From Massilia sp. Root418 (GTDB taxonomy: Bacteria > Pseudomonadota > Gammaproteobacteria > Burkholderiales > Burkholderiaceae_D): DNA of 64,000 bases. Position 1 is the first letter of the stretch, and each line of letters opens with the position of its first letter. Position numbers and translations under genes: made by a program. The stretch lies in contig NZ_LMEC01000001.1 of NCBI RefSeq assembly GCF_001425265.1, forward strand, positions 950,036 through 1,014,035, in the 5' to 3' direction. Positions 18,765 to 27,215 of this stretch are shown in pieces. Below the pieces are notes generated by a model. It saw nothing but the letters and a program-made list of their open reading frames with translations, had not been told where the DNA came from and did no database searches.

Positions 18765-20559
18765 GGATGCGCTCCTTCCCGGCCGGCCGCGCCGAGTTTG
18801 CCCCTTGCGTCGCATGTGCTCCGTGTGCTCCGTGTGCTCCGTGCACCCTGTGCGACCACGGCGACAGCTCGCCAGGCAACGCATCGTCTGCCATCGCGTC
18901 GCCAGCCACAGCACCGCGCGCCATCAATTCGCCGGGCAATGAACCGCCCGGGACGGCACCCGCATGGGCCGCATGGGATGCGCCATCCACATCCGCATCG
19001 GCATCCGCATCAACGGCGGCAGCGGCGGCAGCGTCGGCGCTGGCTTCGGCCCATACGCCGCTCATGCGCATGCCCACCTCCTGCACGGTGGTATCCCGCA
19101 CCGGCGTGGCCGGCGACAGGCGTCCGCCAGCGATAACGGCAATGCGGTCGGCGATTTCAAAGAGTTCGTCCAGTTCCTCCGAAATCACCAGCACCGCCGT
19201 CCCTGCGCTGCGCAAGTCCAGCAGCGCCTGGCGGATGAAGGCTGCCGCGCCCACGTCAACGCCCCAGGTGGGCTGCGCGACAATCAGCAGCTTGGGACAC
19301 TGCATGATTTCCCGTCCCACGATGAACTTCTGCAAATTCCCGCCCGACAGCGAGCGCGCCTGCGCGTCCGGACCGCCGCATTTCACGTTGTACTTCTCGA
19401 TGCAGTTTTCCGCCAGCTTGCGCATGGCGTCGAACCGTATCAGCCCGTACTTCAGCAGGCCGCTGCCATACGCGGTAAGCAGGCCGTTTCGCGCCAGCGA
19501 CATGCGCGGCACAGCGCCCCGTCCCAGCCGCTCCTCAGGCACGAAGCACAGGCCGAGCGCGCGCCGCCGCCCAGGCGGCAGGCGCCCGGCCGCAATGCCG
19601 CAGATGCGGATTGCCTGCGCGTCCTTCAGCGGCGCCTCGCCGGACAGCGCATACAGCAGCTCCTGCTGGCCATTGCCGGACACCCCCGCAATACCGACGA
19701 TTTCACCCGCCCTCACCTCCAGCGCGATGTCTTTCAGCTGCACGCCGAACGGATCGAGCGCATCCTGCGACAGCGCGCGCACACTCAGGCGCACCTCGCC
19801 GTCCTCGGTGGCAGAGCCGCGCGCACATTTCGGCAGCTCCTTGCCTATCATCAGGCGCGCCAGGGACGCCAGCGACTCCTGCGCCGGCACGCAGCCGCCG
19901 CTGACCTTGCCGGCCCTGAGCACCGTGGCGCGGTGGCACAGCTCCTTGATTTCGTCGAGCTTGTGGCTGATGTACAGAATGCTGCAGCCCTCTGCCGCCA
20001 GCTGGCGCAAGGTGGTGAACAGCGTGCGCACTGCCTGCGGCGTGAGCACCGAGGTCGGCTCGTCCATGATGAGCAGCTTGGGATTCTGCAGCAGGCAGCG
20101 GATGATCTCCACCCGCTGCCGCTCGCCGACCGACAAGCCGTGCGCCAGGCGGCAAGGATCGACCGGCAGGCCGTAGCGCTGTGATACGGCGCGGATGCGG
20201 CTCGCCAGGTCGCCCAGGTCCGGCTTGCCCGGCAAGGAAAGGGCCACGTTTTCCACCACCGTCAGCGTTTCGAACAGCGAGAAGTGCTGGAACACCATGC
20301 CGATGCCCAGGCTGCGCGCGTGGGCCGGGCTGGCCACGCGCACCGCTTCGCCCTCCCAATGCATCTCGCCGGAGGTGGGCTGGGTCACGCCGTAAATGAT
20401 CTTCATCAGCGTGGATTTTCCTGCGCCGTTCTCGCCCAGCACCGCGTGGATTTCGCCCGGCATGACGCGCAGGTCCACACCGTCGTTGGCCACCACGGAG
20501 GGATAGACCTTGCTGATACCGCGCAGCGCGAGGCGCGGTGTGTTGTTGATAGCGCTCAT
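18754..20559 (-). CDS. ABC transporter ATPase (nucleoside/purine type) with low-complexity tail
   Basis: A 601-residue tandem ATPase. Domain 1 has the Walker A GENGAGKST, signature LSVGERQ and Walker B LLIMDEPTS. Domain 2 has the family's usual altered P-loop GVSGNGQQEL and LSGGNLQKFIVGRE. The transporter is of the YufO/sugar-nucleoside type. The family is usually about 510 residues; here about 100 extra residues follow MRMSGVW, made of Ala/Asp repeats (DADADADVDG) and Gly-Ala-His repeats (HGAHGAHGAH) encoded by tandem 6- and 9-base repeats. The tail has no recognised domain. It starts 1 base after the CobW stop. Confidence 0.9.
   Translation of the reverse strand: MSAINNTPRLALRGISKVYPSVVANDGVDLRVMPGEIHAVLGENGAGKSTLMKIIYGVTQPTSGEMHWEGEAVRVASPAHARSLGIGMVFQHFSLFETLTVVENVALSLPGKPDLGDLASRIRAVSQRYGLPVDPCRLAHGLSVGERQRVEIIRCLLQNPKLLIMDEPTSVLTPQAVRTLFTTLRQLAAEGCSILYISHKLDEIKELCHRATVLRAGKVSGGCVPAQESLASLARLMIGKELPKCARGSATEDGEVRLSVRALSQDALDPFGVQLKDIALEVRAGEIVGIAGVSGNGQQELLYALSGEAPLKDAQAIRICGIAAGRLPPGRRRALGLCFVPEERLGRGAVPRMSLARNGLLTAYGSGLLKYGLIRFDAMRKLAENCIEKYNVKCGGPDAQARSLSGGNLQKFIVGREIMQCPKLLIVAQPTWGVDVGAAAFIRQALLDLRSAGTAVLVISEELDELFEIADRIAVIAGGRLSPATPVRDTTVQEVGMRMSGVWAEASADAAAAAAVDADADADVDGASHAAHAGAVPGGSLPGELMARGAVAGDAMADDALPGELSPWSHRVHGAHGAHGAHATQGANSARPAGKERIHAA
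18816..18842. repeat. three tandem copies of a 9-base repeat
   Basis: GTGCTCCGT occurs three times in a row, followed by the related GTGCACCCT. It encodes the Gly-Ala-His repeats at the C terminus of the ABC ATPase on the minus strand. Unit length is a multiple of three, so copy-number change would not shift the frame. Confidence 0.85.
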
Positions 20560-20560
20560 G

Positions 20561-21709
20561 TCAGGCCTCCTGCAACTGAGGCAGCGCCAGGCACCAGTCC
20601 AGCCCCGATTTCAGCGTATCGCGGTCCAGGTTGCGGCCGATGAATACCAGCTTGCTCAGGTGCGGCTCGCCATAGGGCCAGGCGTCGGCCGGGCGCAGGT
20701 CGAGCACGCGGTGCACGCCCTGGAGCACATAGCGGCGCCCATCGCCCGCAATGGCGAGGATGCCCTTCAGGCGGAACAAATCGTCGCCTTGCGCAGCCAG
20801 CAGCTGCACCAGCCAGCTATCCAGCTGGGCCTTGTCAAAGGGGGCGGAGAACGTCAGAGACACCGATTCCACCGACGGGTCATGCGCGTGGCCGCGTGCG
20901 TCGCCGACGTTTTCGGGCAGCCCGCACACGCCTTCGGGTACGCCTTCGCCGGCGTCTTCGTGGCCGCAATGGTCGCCGCATACATGGCCGTCCTCGTCAT
21001 GGCCACGGTGCTCGTCGAGGAAGTGCGGATCGATCAGCGCTGCGCCGGAATCGAAGCCGCCGATACCGAGTATCAGGTTCAGGTCCACCTGCGCGTGGCT
21101 GGAGCGCAATACCTGCGCGCCCTGGTTGATGCGGCGCATCCGCAGTTCCAGCGCAGGCAAAGCGTGCGCCCCCACCAGGTCGGTCTTGTTGATGATGATG
21201 CGGTCGGCCGCCACGATCTGGTCCACCGCCTGGTTGTCGACGCCCTCCAGTTCCGGGTCGTCCAGGTGGCGCTCGATGTGCAGCGCATCGACCAGCGTCA
21301 CCACGCCGTCCAGCCGCAGCCGGTGCGCCACGTCGTTGTCCATGAAGAAGGTCGCCGCCACCGGGGTAGGATCGGCCAGCCCGCTGGTTTCCACGATGAT
21401 GTGGTCGAACTGTTCCGGCCGCGCCAGCAGCGCCTGCAGGATGCGCACCAGGTCCTTGCGCACGTCCACCACGCAGCAGATGCAGCCATTCGTCATCTGG
21501 AAGATCTCCTCGTCCGAGGCCAGCACCAGATCCGAATCCACATCCACCTCACCGAACTCGTTCTCGATGACGGCGATGCGCATACCGTGCTTCTCCGTCA
21601 GGATATAGTTCAACAGCGTGGTCTTGCCCGAGCCGAGAAAGCCCGTCAGTATCGTCACCGGGATCAAGCCTGCCGCGCCGGTGCTATGCATCATATTATT
21701 GTGATTCAT
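20561..21709 (-). CDS. CobW/COG0523 GTP-binding metallochaperone-like protein
   Basis: A 382-residue G3E GTPase. The P loop [23 protein letters not shown], the metal-binding CXCC motif (GCICC), a Walker-B-like VETSGLADP and the NKTD guanine motif are all present. Before the C-terminal CobW_C domain there is a His/Cys/Asp-rich loop ([20 protein letters not shown]) likely to bind zinc or another metal. COG0523 proteins deliver metals to client enzymes. Sitting in an operon with metal-dependent amidohydrolases and a molybdenum hydroxylase, it may serve one of them; that is inference. Confidence 0.9.
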   Translation of the reverse strand: MNHNNMMHSTGAAGLIPVTILTGFLGSGKTTLLNYILTEKHGMRIAVIENEFGEVDVDSDLVLASDEEIFQMTNGCICCVVDVRKDLVRILQALLARPEQFDHIIVETSGLADPTPVAATFFMDNDVAHRLRLDGVVTLVDALHIERHLDDPELEGVDNQAVDQIVAADRIIINKTDLVGAHALPALELRMRRINQGAQVLRSSHAQVDLNLILGIGGFDSGAALIDPHFLDEHRGHDEDGHVCGDHCGHEDAGEGVPEGVCGLPENVGDARGHAHDPSVESVSLTFSAPFDKAQLDSWLVQLLAAQGDDLFRLKGILAIAGDGRRYVLQGVHRVLDLRPADAWPYGEPHLSKLVFIGRNLDRDTLKSGLDWCLALPQLQEA

Positions 21710-21724
21710 ATTGTCTCCGAGTTG

Positions 21725-22300
21725 TTATGCAGTGATACCCTGCCAGCGCTGCACCATCCCTTCGTGCGGTACGCCAAACAGATCCAGCGTGCGGCCCACG
21801 GTATGGGCCACAATGTCTTCTATCGATACCGGACGGTTGTAGAACGCGGGCACCGGGGGACAGATGATGCCGCCCAGTTCCGTCACCGCCGTCATGTTGC
21901 GCAGGTGCGCCAGGTTGAGCGGCGTTTCGCGCGCCAGCAGCACCAGCCTGCGGCGCTCCTTCAGCATCACGTCCGCCGCCCGCGTCACCAAGTTGTCCGC
22001 CAGGCCGTGGGCCACGGCGGCCAGGGTGCGCATTGAGCACGGCGCGATCACCATGCCCTCGCACAGGAAGGAGCCGCTGGCGATGCTGGCGCCGATGTCC
22101 TTTACGCTGTGCACCACGTCCGCCAGCGCCTCGATGCGCGCCTTGCCCATGTCCAGCTCGTGCATGGCCGTGAGCGCACCGGATGCGGACAGGACCAGAT
22201 GGCTCTCCCATTCGTCCAGCCGCGCCAGAGCCTCCAGCATGCGCACGCCGTAAATGGCGCCGCTGGCGCCGGTGATGGCGATGACCAGGCGCTTTTTCAT
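21725..22300 (-). CDS. ubiX: flavin prenyltransferase UbiX
   Basis: A 191-residue flavoprotein with the N-terminal FMN-binding ITGASGAIYGVRMLE, the central IAPCSMRTLAAVAHG and the C-terminal PPVPAFYNRP segment diagnostic of UbiX/Pad1. It attaches a dimethylallyl group to FMN, making the cofactor of UbiD decarboxylases. Its location in the same island as a UbiD-family gene implies a dedicated cofactor supply for the catabolic decarboxylase. It is co-directional with the molybdenum hydroxylase genes, with an 11-base gap. Confidence 0.92.
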   Translation of the reverse strand: MKKRLVIAITGASGAIYGVRMLEALARLDEWESHLVLSASGALTAMHELDMGKARIEALADVVHSVKDIGASIASGSFLCEGMVIAPCSMRTLAAVAHGLADNLVTRAADVMLKERRRLVLLARETPLNLAHLRNMTAVTELGGIICPPVPAFYNRPVSIEDIVAHTVGRTLDLFGVPHEGMVQRWQGITA

Positions 22301-22311
22301 GGCCGCCTCCC

Positions 22312-24540
22312 CTACGCCGAGAAATCCAGCGGCGTGCTGCGCTGCCGCTTGCCGGTGAGCGCAAACAGCGCGTTGGCGATGGCCGGCGCCACGCCCGGGT
22401 TGGACAGCTCGCCCACTCCGCTCGGCTTGTTCACGTCGCCCTGGATGATGGTGATGTCCACCTCAGGCATGTCGGCCATGCGCATCACCGGGTAGTCGTG
22501 GAAGTTCGACTGCAGCACGCGGCCCTTCACGATATCGAGCTTGTCGTACAGTGCATGGCCCAGGCCCCACATGATGCCGCCGTACAGCTGTTCCTGGACG
22601 CTGCCCGGATGGACCGCCAGCCCGCAATCGGCCACGCAGGTGATGCGGCGCACCTTCACCGTACCGTCCACCTTCTCCACCTCCGCCACGATGGCGATGT
22701 AGCTGTTGTAGGCCTGGTTGGTGGACAGCCCGAGCGCACGGTTGGCCGCCAGCGGCTTGCCCCAGCCGGCCCTGGCGGCGGCCTGCTCCAGCACCGCCAC
22801 GTGGCGCGGCCGGTCCTTCATGTACTCCTTGCGGAAGGCCAGCCTGTCCTTGCCGGCCGCATGCGCCAGTTCGTCCATGAAGCTCTCGGTGGCAAACACG
22901 TTCGGGATGAAGCTCACCGCGCGATACCAGCCGGTGGGCATGCCGGTTTCATGCCGCACCCAGCCCAGGTCCAGATGCTCCGGCTGGTAGGCGAAGTCCC
23001 ATTTGCTGATCGCCTCCGTGGTGCTGTAGTCCATCTTGTCCTTGCGCTCGTCGTAGCCCGGCTCCCATTCCTCCGGCGAGGCGGGCGACACCGCGCGCAG
23101 CTGCAGGGCGGTCAGCCTGCCCTCCGAGTCCAGCGCGCCGGACACCCTGGTGTAGCTGGCGGCGTGGTAAAACAGCGCGCGCACTTCGTCCTCGCGGCTG
23201 TACATCAGCTTGACCGGCTTGCCGGTTGCCTTGGCCAGCCAGGTTGCCTCCAGCAGCCAGTGGCGTGATTCGCGCGCACCGAAGCTGCCGCCGCCGGTGA
23301 GCTCCTTGAGCACCACCTTGTCTTCGCCGATGCCGGCCACCTCCCTCGCAGCCAGCTGCGCATTGCTGGGTACTTGCAGGCCGCCCCAGTAGGTGATGGC
23401 GCCGTCCGTGATCTCCACCACCACGCATTCGGGCTCCAGCGGATTGGGCACCTTGTACGGCATGGTGTATTCGGCGCTCAGTACTTTGGCGCCCTGCTTC
23501 AGCGCCTGCGGCGCATCGCCCTTGGTGACGGTGCGCACCAGCTGCGCGTCGGCCCGCGCCAGGTGGGCGCGCTGCCTGGCAGGCATGTCCTTGCTGTTGA
23601 AGCGCACAAACTCGCCATCGTTCCACGTCACCTTCAGCGCGTCGCGTCCCTGCTTGGCGGCCCAGTAGCTGTCCGCCAGCACGGCAACGCCCTCCTGGTT
23701 CCCGCCCAGCAGCGCGGCTGGCGACGCCGGCACCTTCAGCACCTGCCGAACGCCGGCCACGGCCAAGGCCTTCTTCGCGTCGATGCGCCTGACGCGCCCG
23801 CCGATCACCGGCGAGCGCAGGATGACTGCCACCAGCATGCCCGGCAGCTTCACGTCGATGCCGTACACCTGCTTGCCGGTCACCTTGGCGCGCGCGTCGA
23901 GCTTGCGGCTGAGTTTTCCGATCAGGCGGAAGTCTTGCGGCGCCTTCAGCACCGGTTCCTTGGGCGGCTGCAGCCGCGCCGCGTCGCCGGCCAGCGCGCC
24001 GTAGGTGAGCTGGCGGCGCGTGGGCGCGTGCTGCACCTTGCCGCCCAGCGCACGGCATTCGGCCAGCGGCACCTGCCAACGGTCCGCCGCTGCCTGCACC
24101 AGCATCATGCGTGCGCTGGCACCGGCTTTGCGCAGCGTTTCGTATTCCAGCATGACGCTGGTGCTGCCGCCGGTGGAGAACACATGCCACTGCGGATGCA
24201 TGTAGTCCTTGAAGAAGGGATGCTCGGGCGTGATGATTTCCACCTGCTCCAGGTCCACTTCCAGCTCTTCGGCCAGCACCAGCCCGAGGGCCGTGCGCGT
24301 GCCTGTGCCGGAATCATGCTTGTGCACCACCAGCTTGATGGTGTCGTCCGGGAACACGCGTACGAAGGCGTTCGGCGACAGCGGCCCGGCGGCGCCGGCC
24401 TGCGCGGCGCCCGCGCCAGGCACCACGAAACCCACAGCCAGCCCGGCGCTGAGCGCGGCGGCCGATTTAAGGAAGGCGCGGCGCGATGGTACGGTGCTGC
24501 CTGCGCTGCCGGCGCGATTGGCGTTGCGGGAAGTGCTCAT
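22312..24540 (-). CDS. molybdenum hydroxylase large subunit (xanthine dehydrogenase family, IorB-like)
   Basis: A 742-residue molybdopterin-binding subunit. The N terminus carries a twin-arginine-like signal ([16 protein letters not shown]), so the enzyme is probably exported folded, as in the isoquinoline 1-oxidoreductase / membrane aldehyde dehydrogenase branch. The conserved [17 protein letters not shown] segment binds the molybdenum cofactor region, and the C terminus has the [17 protein letters not shown] motif. It pairs with the 2Fe-2S subunit, whose stop it overlaps by four bases. The reaction would be hydroxylation of a heteroaromatic ring or oxidation of an aldehyde, with electrons passed to an unknown acceptor. 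Confidence 0.88.
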   Translation of the reverse strand: MSTSRNANRAGSAGSTVPSRRAFLKSAAALSAGLAVGFVVPGAGAAQAGAAGPLSPNAFVRVFPDDTIKLVVHKHDSGTGTRTALGLVLAEELEVDLEQVEIITPEHPFFKDYMHPQWHVFSTGGSTSVMLEYETLRKAGASARMMLVQAAADRWQVPLAECRALGGKVQHAPTRRQLTYGALAGDAARLQPPKEPVLKAPQDFRLIGKLSRKLDARAKVTGKQVYGIDVKLPGMLVAVILRSPVIGGRVRRIDAKKALAVAGVRQVLKVPASPAALLGGNQEGVAVLADSYWAAKQGRDALKVTWNDGEFVRFNSKDMPARQRAHLARADAQLVRTVTKGDAPQALKQGAKVLSAEYTMPYKVPNPLEPECVVVEITDGAITYWGGLQVPSNAQLAAREVAGIGEDKVVLKELTGGGSFGARESRHWLLEATWLAKATGKPVKLMYSREDEVRALFYHAASYTRVSGALDSEGRLTALQLRAVSPASPEEWEPGYDERKDKMDYSTTEAISKWDFAYQPEHLDLGWVRHETGMPTGWYRAVSFIPNVFATESFMDELAHAAGKDRLAFRKEYMKDRPRHVAVLEQAAARAGWGKPLAANRALGLSTNQAYNSYIAIVAEVEKVDGTVKVRRITCVADCGLAVHPGSVQEQLYGGIMWGLGHALYDKLDIVKGRVLQSNFHDYPVMRMADMPEVDITIIQGDVNKPSGVGELSNPGVAPAIANALFALTGKRQRSTPLDFSA

Positions 24541-25019
24541 GGCTGCTCCCTCGCGGCGGGCGCGGTGGCAGCCGGCATGGCGGCCGCCACGTGGATGGCG
24601 CGGCGGATGCGCTCATAGGTGCCGCAGCGGCAGATGTTGCCGGACATGGCGTTGGTGATCTCGTCGTCGCTGGGCTTCGGACTACGCCTGAGCAGCGCAG
24701 CGGCCGACATCAGCTGGCCGGACTGGCAGTAGCCGCATTGTGGAACGTCCTCCTGCAGCCAGGCCTGCTGCAGCGGGTGGTCGCCCTTTTCCGACAGCCC
24801 TTCAATCGTGGTGACCTTGCGGCCCACGGCGGCGGACACCGGCGTGCTGCACGAGCGCACCGGCTCGCCGTCCAGGTGCACGGTGCAGGCGCCGCACAGC
24901 GCCGCGCCGCAGCCGAACTTTGTGCCGGTCAGCTCCAGCTGGTCACGCAGCACCCACAACAGCGGCGTGTCCGGCGTGACCCGCACGTTGTGCACTTCGT
25001 CGTTGACATTCAGTTGCAT
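24537..25019 (-). CDS. molybdenum hydroxylase 2Fe-2S subunit (IorA-like)
   Basis: A 160-residue small subunit with both iron-sulfur clusters of the xanthine oxidase family: the plant-ferredoxin type ([16 protein letters not shown]) and the helical-domain cluster ([10 protein letters not shown] plus [11 protein letters not shown]). It transfers electrons from the molybdenum site of the partner encoded downstream. It is the first gene of the long minus-strand operon and is divergent from the LysR regulator, so its promoter lies in the 95-base gap. Confidence 0.92.
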   Translation of the reverse strand: MQLNVNDEVHNVRVTPDTPLLWVLRDQLELTGTKFGCGAALCGACTVHLDGEPVRSCSTPVSAAVGRKVTTIEGLSEKGDHPLQQAWLQEDVPQCGYCQSGQLMSAAALLRRSPKPSDDEITNAMSGNICRCGTYERIRRAIHVAAAMPAATAPAAREQP

Positions 25020-25114
25020 CTCCGTCTCCCAAAGTCTTGTTGTTGAAATGAGTATGGTGAGCAGCGAATTATTTGTACAATATATTCTTGAGTACCGATT
25101 GATATCGAGGGAAT

Positions 25115-26005
25115 ATGGATCTGCGCCTGCTCCGCTACTTCACCGTCCTGGCCGAGGAATTGCATTTCGGCCGCGCCGCCACGCGGCTGCACATGTCGCA
25201 GCCGCCGCTCAGCCAGCAAATCAAACTGCTCGAGACGGAGCTGGGCACGCCGCTGTTCACCCGCACGCAACGGCGCGTGGAACTGACGGCGGCGGGTGTG
25301 GCACTAAAGGGCCAGGCGGCGCTGGTGTTTGCGCAGATGGAGCGCGCGGTGGATCTGACGCGGCAGGCGGGACGCGGCCACTGGGGCACGCTGGAGATCG
25401 GGATGATCAGCTCTTTGATGGTGGGCCTGCTGCCGCAGGCGCTGCGCATCTTCCAGGACCGCTACCCGGACGTGAAGTGGACGCTGCACGAGCTGCAGCC
25501 CGCCGCCCAGCAAGCCGCGCTCAAGGAGCGCAGGCTGGACCTGTGCTTCTACCGCATGGGGCCGAACGATCCGGAGCTGACCAGCGAGCCGCTGTCGAGC
25601 GAAGAGATCGCCGTGGTGCTGCCGCAGCAGCACCGGCTGGCCAAGCGCACCCGCGTGGCGCTGAAGGACCTGGCCGAGGAGCGCTTCATCTCCTTCAAGC
25701 TCGACCAGTCGCGTTTCGCCGCCTATCTGTACCAGAGCTGCATCGAAGCGGGCTTCACGCCCAATGTGTATCAGCAGGTGGTGGAAGTGCAGACGCTGCT
25801 CAGCCTTGTGCGCGCCGGCCTGGGCATCGGCCTGCTGCCGGCATCGACCGGACAGTTCGGGCACGCGGGCGTGGTGTACCGCACGCTGGCCCAGCCGGCG
25901 CCAGGCACCACGCTGTATGCCACCTACCGCAAGGACGATCCTTCGCCGGTGCTGCAGGTGTTCCTCAACATCATGCGCGAACTGATCGAGACGCCGCAGC
26001 CCTAG
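25115..26005 (+). CDS. LysR family transcriptional regulator
   Basis: A 296-residue regulator. The N-terminal helix-turn-helix is seen in [20 protein letters not shown] through [19 protein letters not shown], followed by a two-lobed effector domain. Its opening resembles the CatR/BenM-like branch that controls aromatic catabolism. It is divergent from the molybdenum hydroxylase operon and most likely activates it in response to the substrate or an intermediate. A GAGGG site precedes the ATG. The 95-base divergent region contains an 8-base palindrome TTGTACAA at 25073-25080, but this is short. Confidence 0.92.
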   Translation: MDLRLLRYFTVLAEELHFGRAATRLHMSQPPLSQQIKLLETELGTPLFTRTQRRVELTAAGVALKGQAALVFAQMERAVDLTRQAGRGHWGTLEIGMISSLMVGLLPQALRIFQDRYPDVKWTLHELQPAAQQAALKERRLDLCFYRMGPNDPELTSEPLSSEEIAVVLPQQHRLAKRTRVALKDLAEERFISFKLDQSRFAAYLYQSCIEAGFTPNVYQQVVEVQTLLSLVRAGLGIGLLPASTGQFGHAGVVYRTLAQPAPGTTLYATYRKDDPSPVLQVFLNIMRELIETPQP

Positions 26006-26135
26006 CCCCTGGCCCCGGCCCTAGCGTTGCGCGGGCCCGACGCGGCATGCAGATTGGCTCGCACGGTCTGTCGATAGGCCCCGGAGAGCGCTGGATTCCT
26101 GCTTAAATTGGGGCCATCGACAATCAAGCCCCAGG

Positions 26136-27215
26136 ATGCAAATGAAACGACTCGCCCCCGCCGCCGCATTGCTGTGCTGCCTGCCCGCTTACGCCATTGA
26201 ACCGCTGCCGCAGGAGACCATGGAGCAGCAGCCCGAATTCAAAGTGGAAGTGCTGCAGGTAACCGACATCGAACCCTACCAGGAAGCCTACGCCGGCTTT
26301 ATCGGCGCGCTGCGCGCCCAGCAGATCGAGACCGGCCGCAACCTGCGCGTGAACCGCGTGAAGGTGGACTTCGACGTCGAGCGCGGCGGCTTCTGGAGCA
26401 AGCTGGGGGTGGTGATGCGGATACGCCAGGAAGCGCAGCGCATCGCCGCCGCCAAGCCGGACCTGGTGCTGGCCATCGGCACGCCGGCCACCAAGTATGC
26501 GCGCGGCATCCTGGAGGATGCGAAGGTGCCGCTGGTGTTCACCGCCGTGGCCAATCCGCTCGATGCGGGCTGCGCCTCGCTGGCCGACTGCGGCCCCGGC
26601 GTGACGGGCTCCACGCTGTACACCAATATGGGCGACGCGCTGGCCATGGTGCGGCGCGTGTTTCCGGATGCGCGCCGCATCGGCATGGTCCATACCGACG
26701 ATGAAAACGGCGTGGCCAACGTGGCTGCGGCGGCCGGCAGCGCCCCGTCGCTGGGCATGGCGGTGACCGCGCGCCAGGTAGCGAAGACCGACAGCATCGT
26801 GCCCTCGCTGAAGGCACTACACCAGCAGGGACAAGGCGTACAGCTGTTCGCCGTGCCGCTGGACACCTACTACGGCCTGCACCGCTACGAGGCCGCCAAC
26901 GACCTGGGCGACTTCAGCGTGGAAAACCAGGTGCCGGTGGTGACGCTGGCCATGGTGCGCGTGCCCGGCGCGGCGCTGTACATCGGGGCGGAGTTCGGCA
27001 AGGTGGGCGCCATGGCCGGGATACAGGCCGCCAAGATATTGAAGCACCACGTCAAGCCGGACGTACTGCCGGTCCTGCGCCAGGACAAGCCCACCGTGCT
27101 GGCCGATCCTGCCAGGCTGGCGGCGCTGAACGTCACGCTGCCGGCAACCGTCGCAGCCGGCAAGACGCAGGCCGGCAACGGCTTCTGGCAGCTCGAATGG
27201 ACGCCTACGCCCTAG
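26136..27215 (+). CDS. TrpX-like periplasmic binding protein (ABC_sub_bind family), orphan
   Basis: A 359-residue exported protein with a signal peptide ending LPAYAIE. The fold is that of the PF04392 binding proteins: VLQVTDIEPYQEAYAGFIGAL, the AIGTPATKYA loop, VFTAVANPLDAG, and VGAMAGIQAAKIL near the C terminus. Those families feed tryptophan/tyrosine or unknown solutes to an ABC importer, but no permease or ATPase partner is beside it. Its 3' end overlaps the converging PEP-CTERM gene by 11 bases. It may serve a distant transporter or a sensor. Confidence 0.8.
   Translation: MQMKRLAPAAALLCCLPAYAIEPLPQETMEQQPEFKVEVLQVTDIEPYQEAYAGFIGALRAQQIETGRNLRVNRVKVDFDVERGGFWSKLGVVMRIRQEAQRIAAAKPDLVLAIGTPATKYARGILEDAKVPLVFTAVANPLDAGCASLADCGPGVTGSTLYTNMGDALAMVRRVFPDARRIGMVHTDDENGVANVAAAAGSAPSLGMAVTARQVAKTDSIVPSLKALHQQGQGVQLFAVPLDTYYGLHRYEAANDLGDFSVENQVPVVTLAMVRVPGAALYIGAEFGKVGAMAGIQAAKILKHHVKPDVLPVLRQDKPTVLADPARLAALNVTLPATVAAGKTQAGNGFWQLEWTPTP

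Noticed and set aside
18816..18842. The 9-base tandem repeats as a CRISPR array.
   Set aside because: No spacers, the unit is too short, and it lies in frame inside a coding sequence.
18764..18914. An N-terminal extension of the first permease by 50 residues.
   Set aside because: It would consist of the repeat read as Thr-Glu-His and basic residues. The ATG at 18764 has a ribosome site and gives the usual family length.
25073..25080. TTGTACAA as the LysR operator of the molybdenum hydroxylase operon.
   Set aside because: The palindrome is only eight bases and does not extend; similar TGTACAA strings occur at 8524 and 45608, so I leave it as unsupported.
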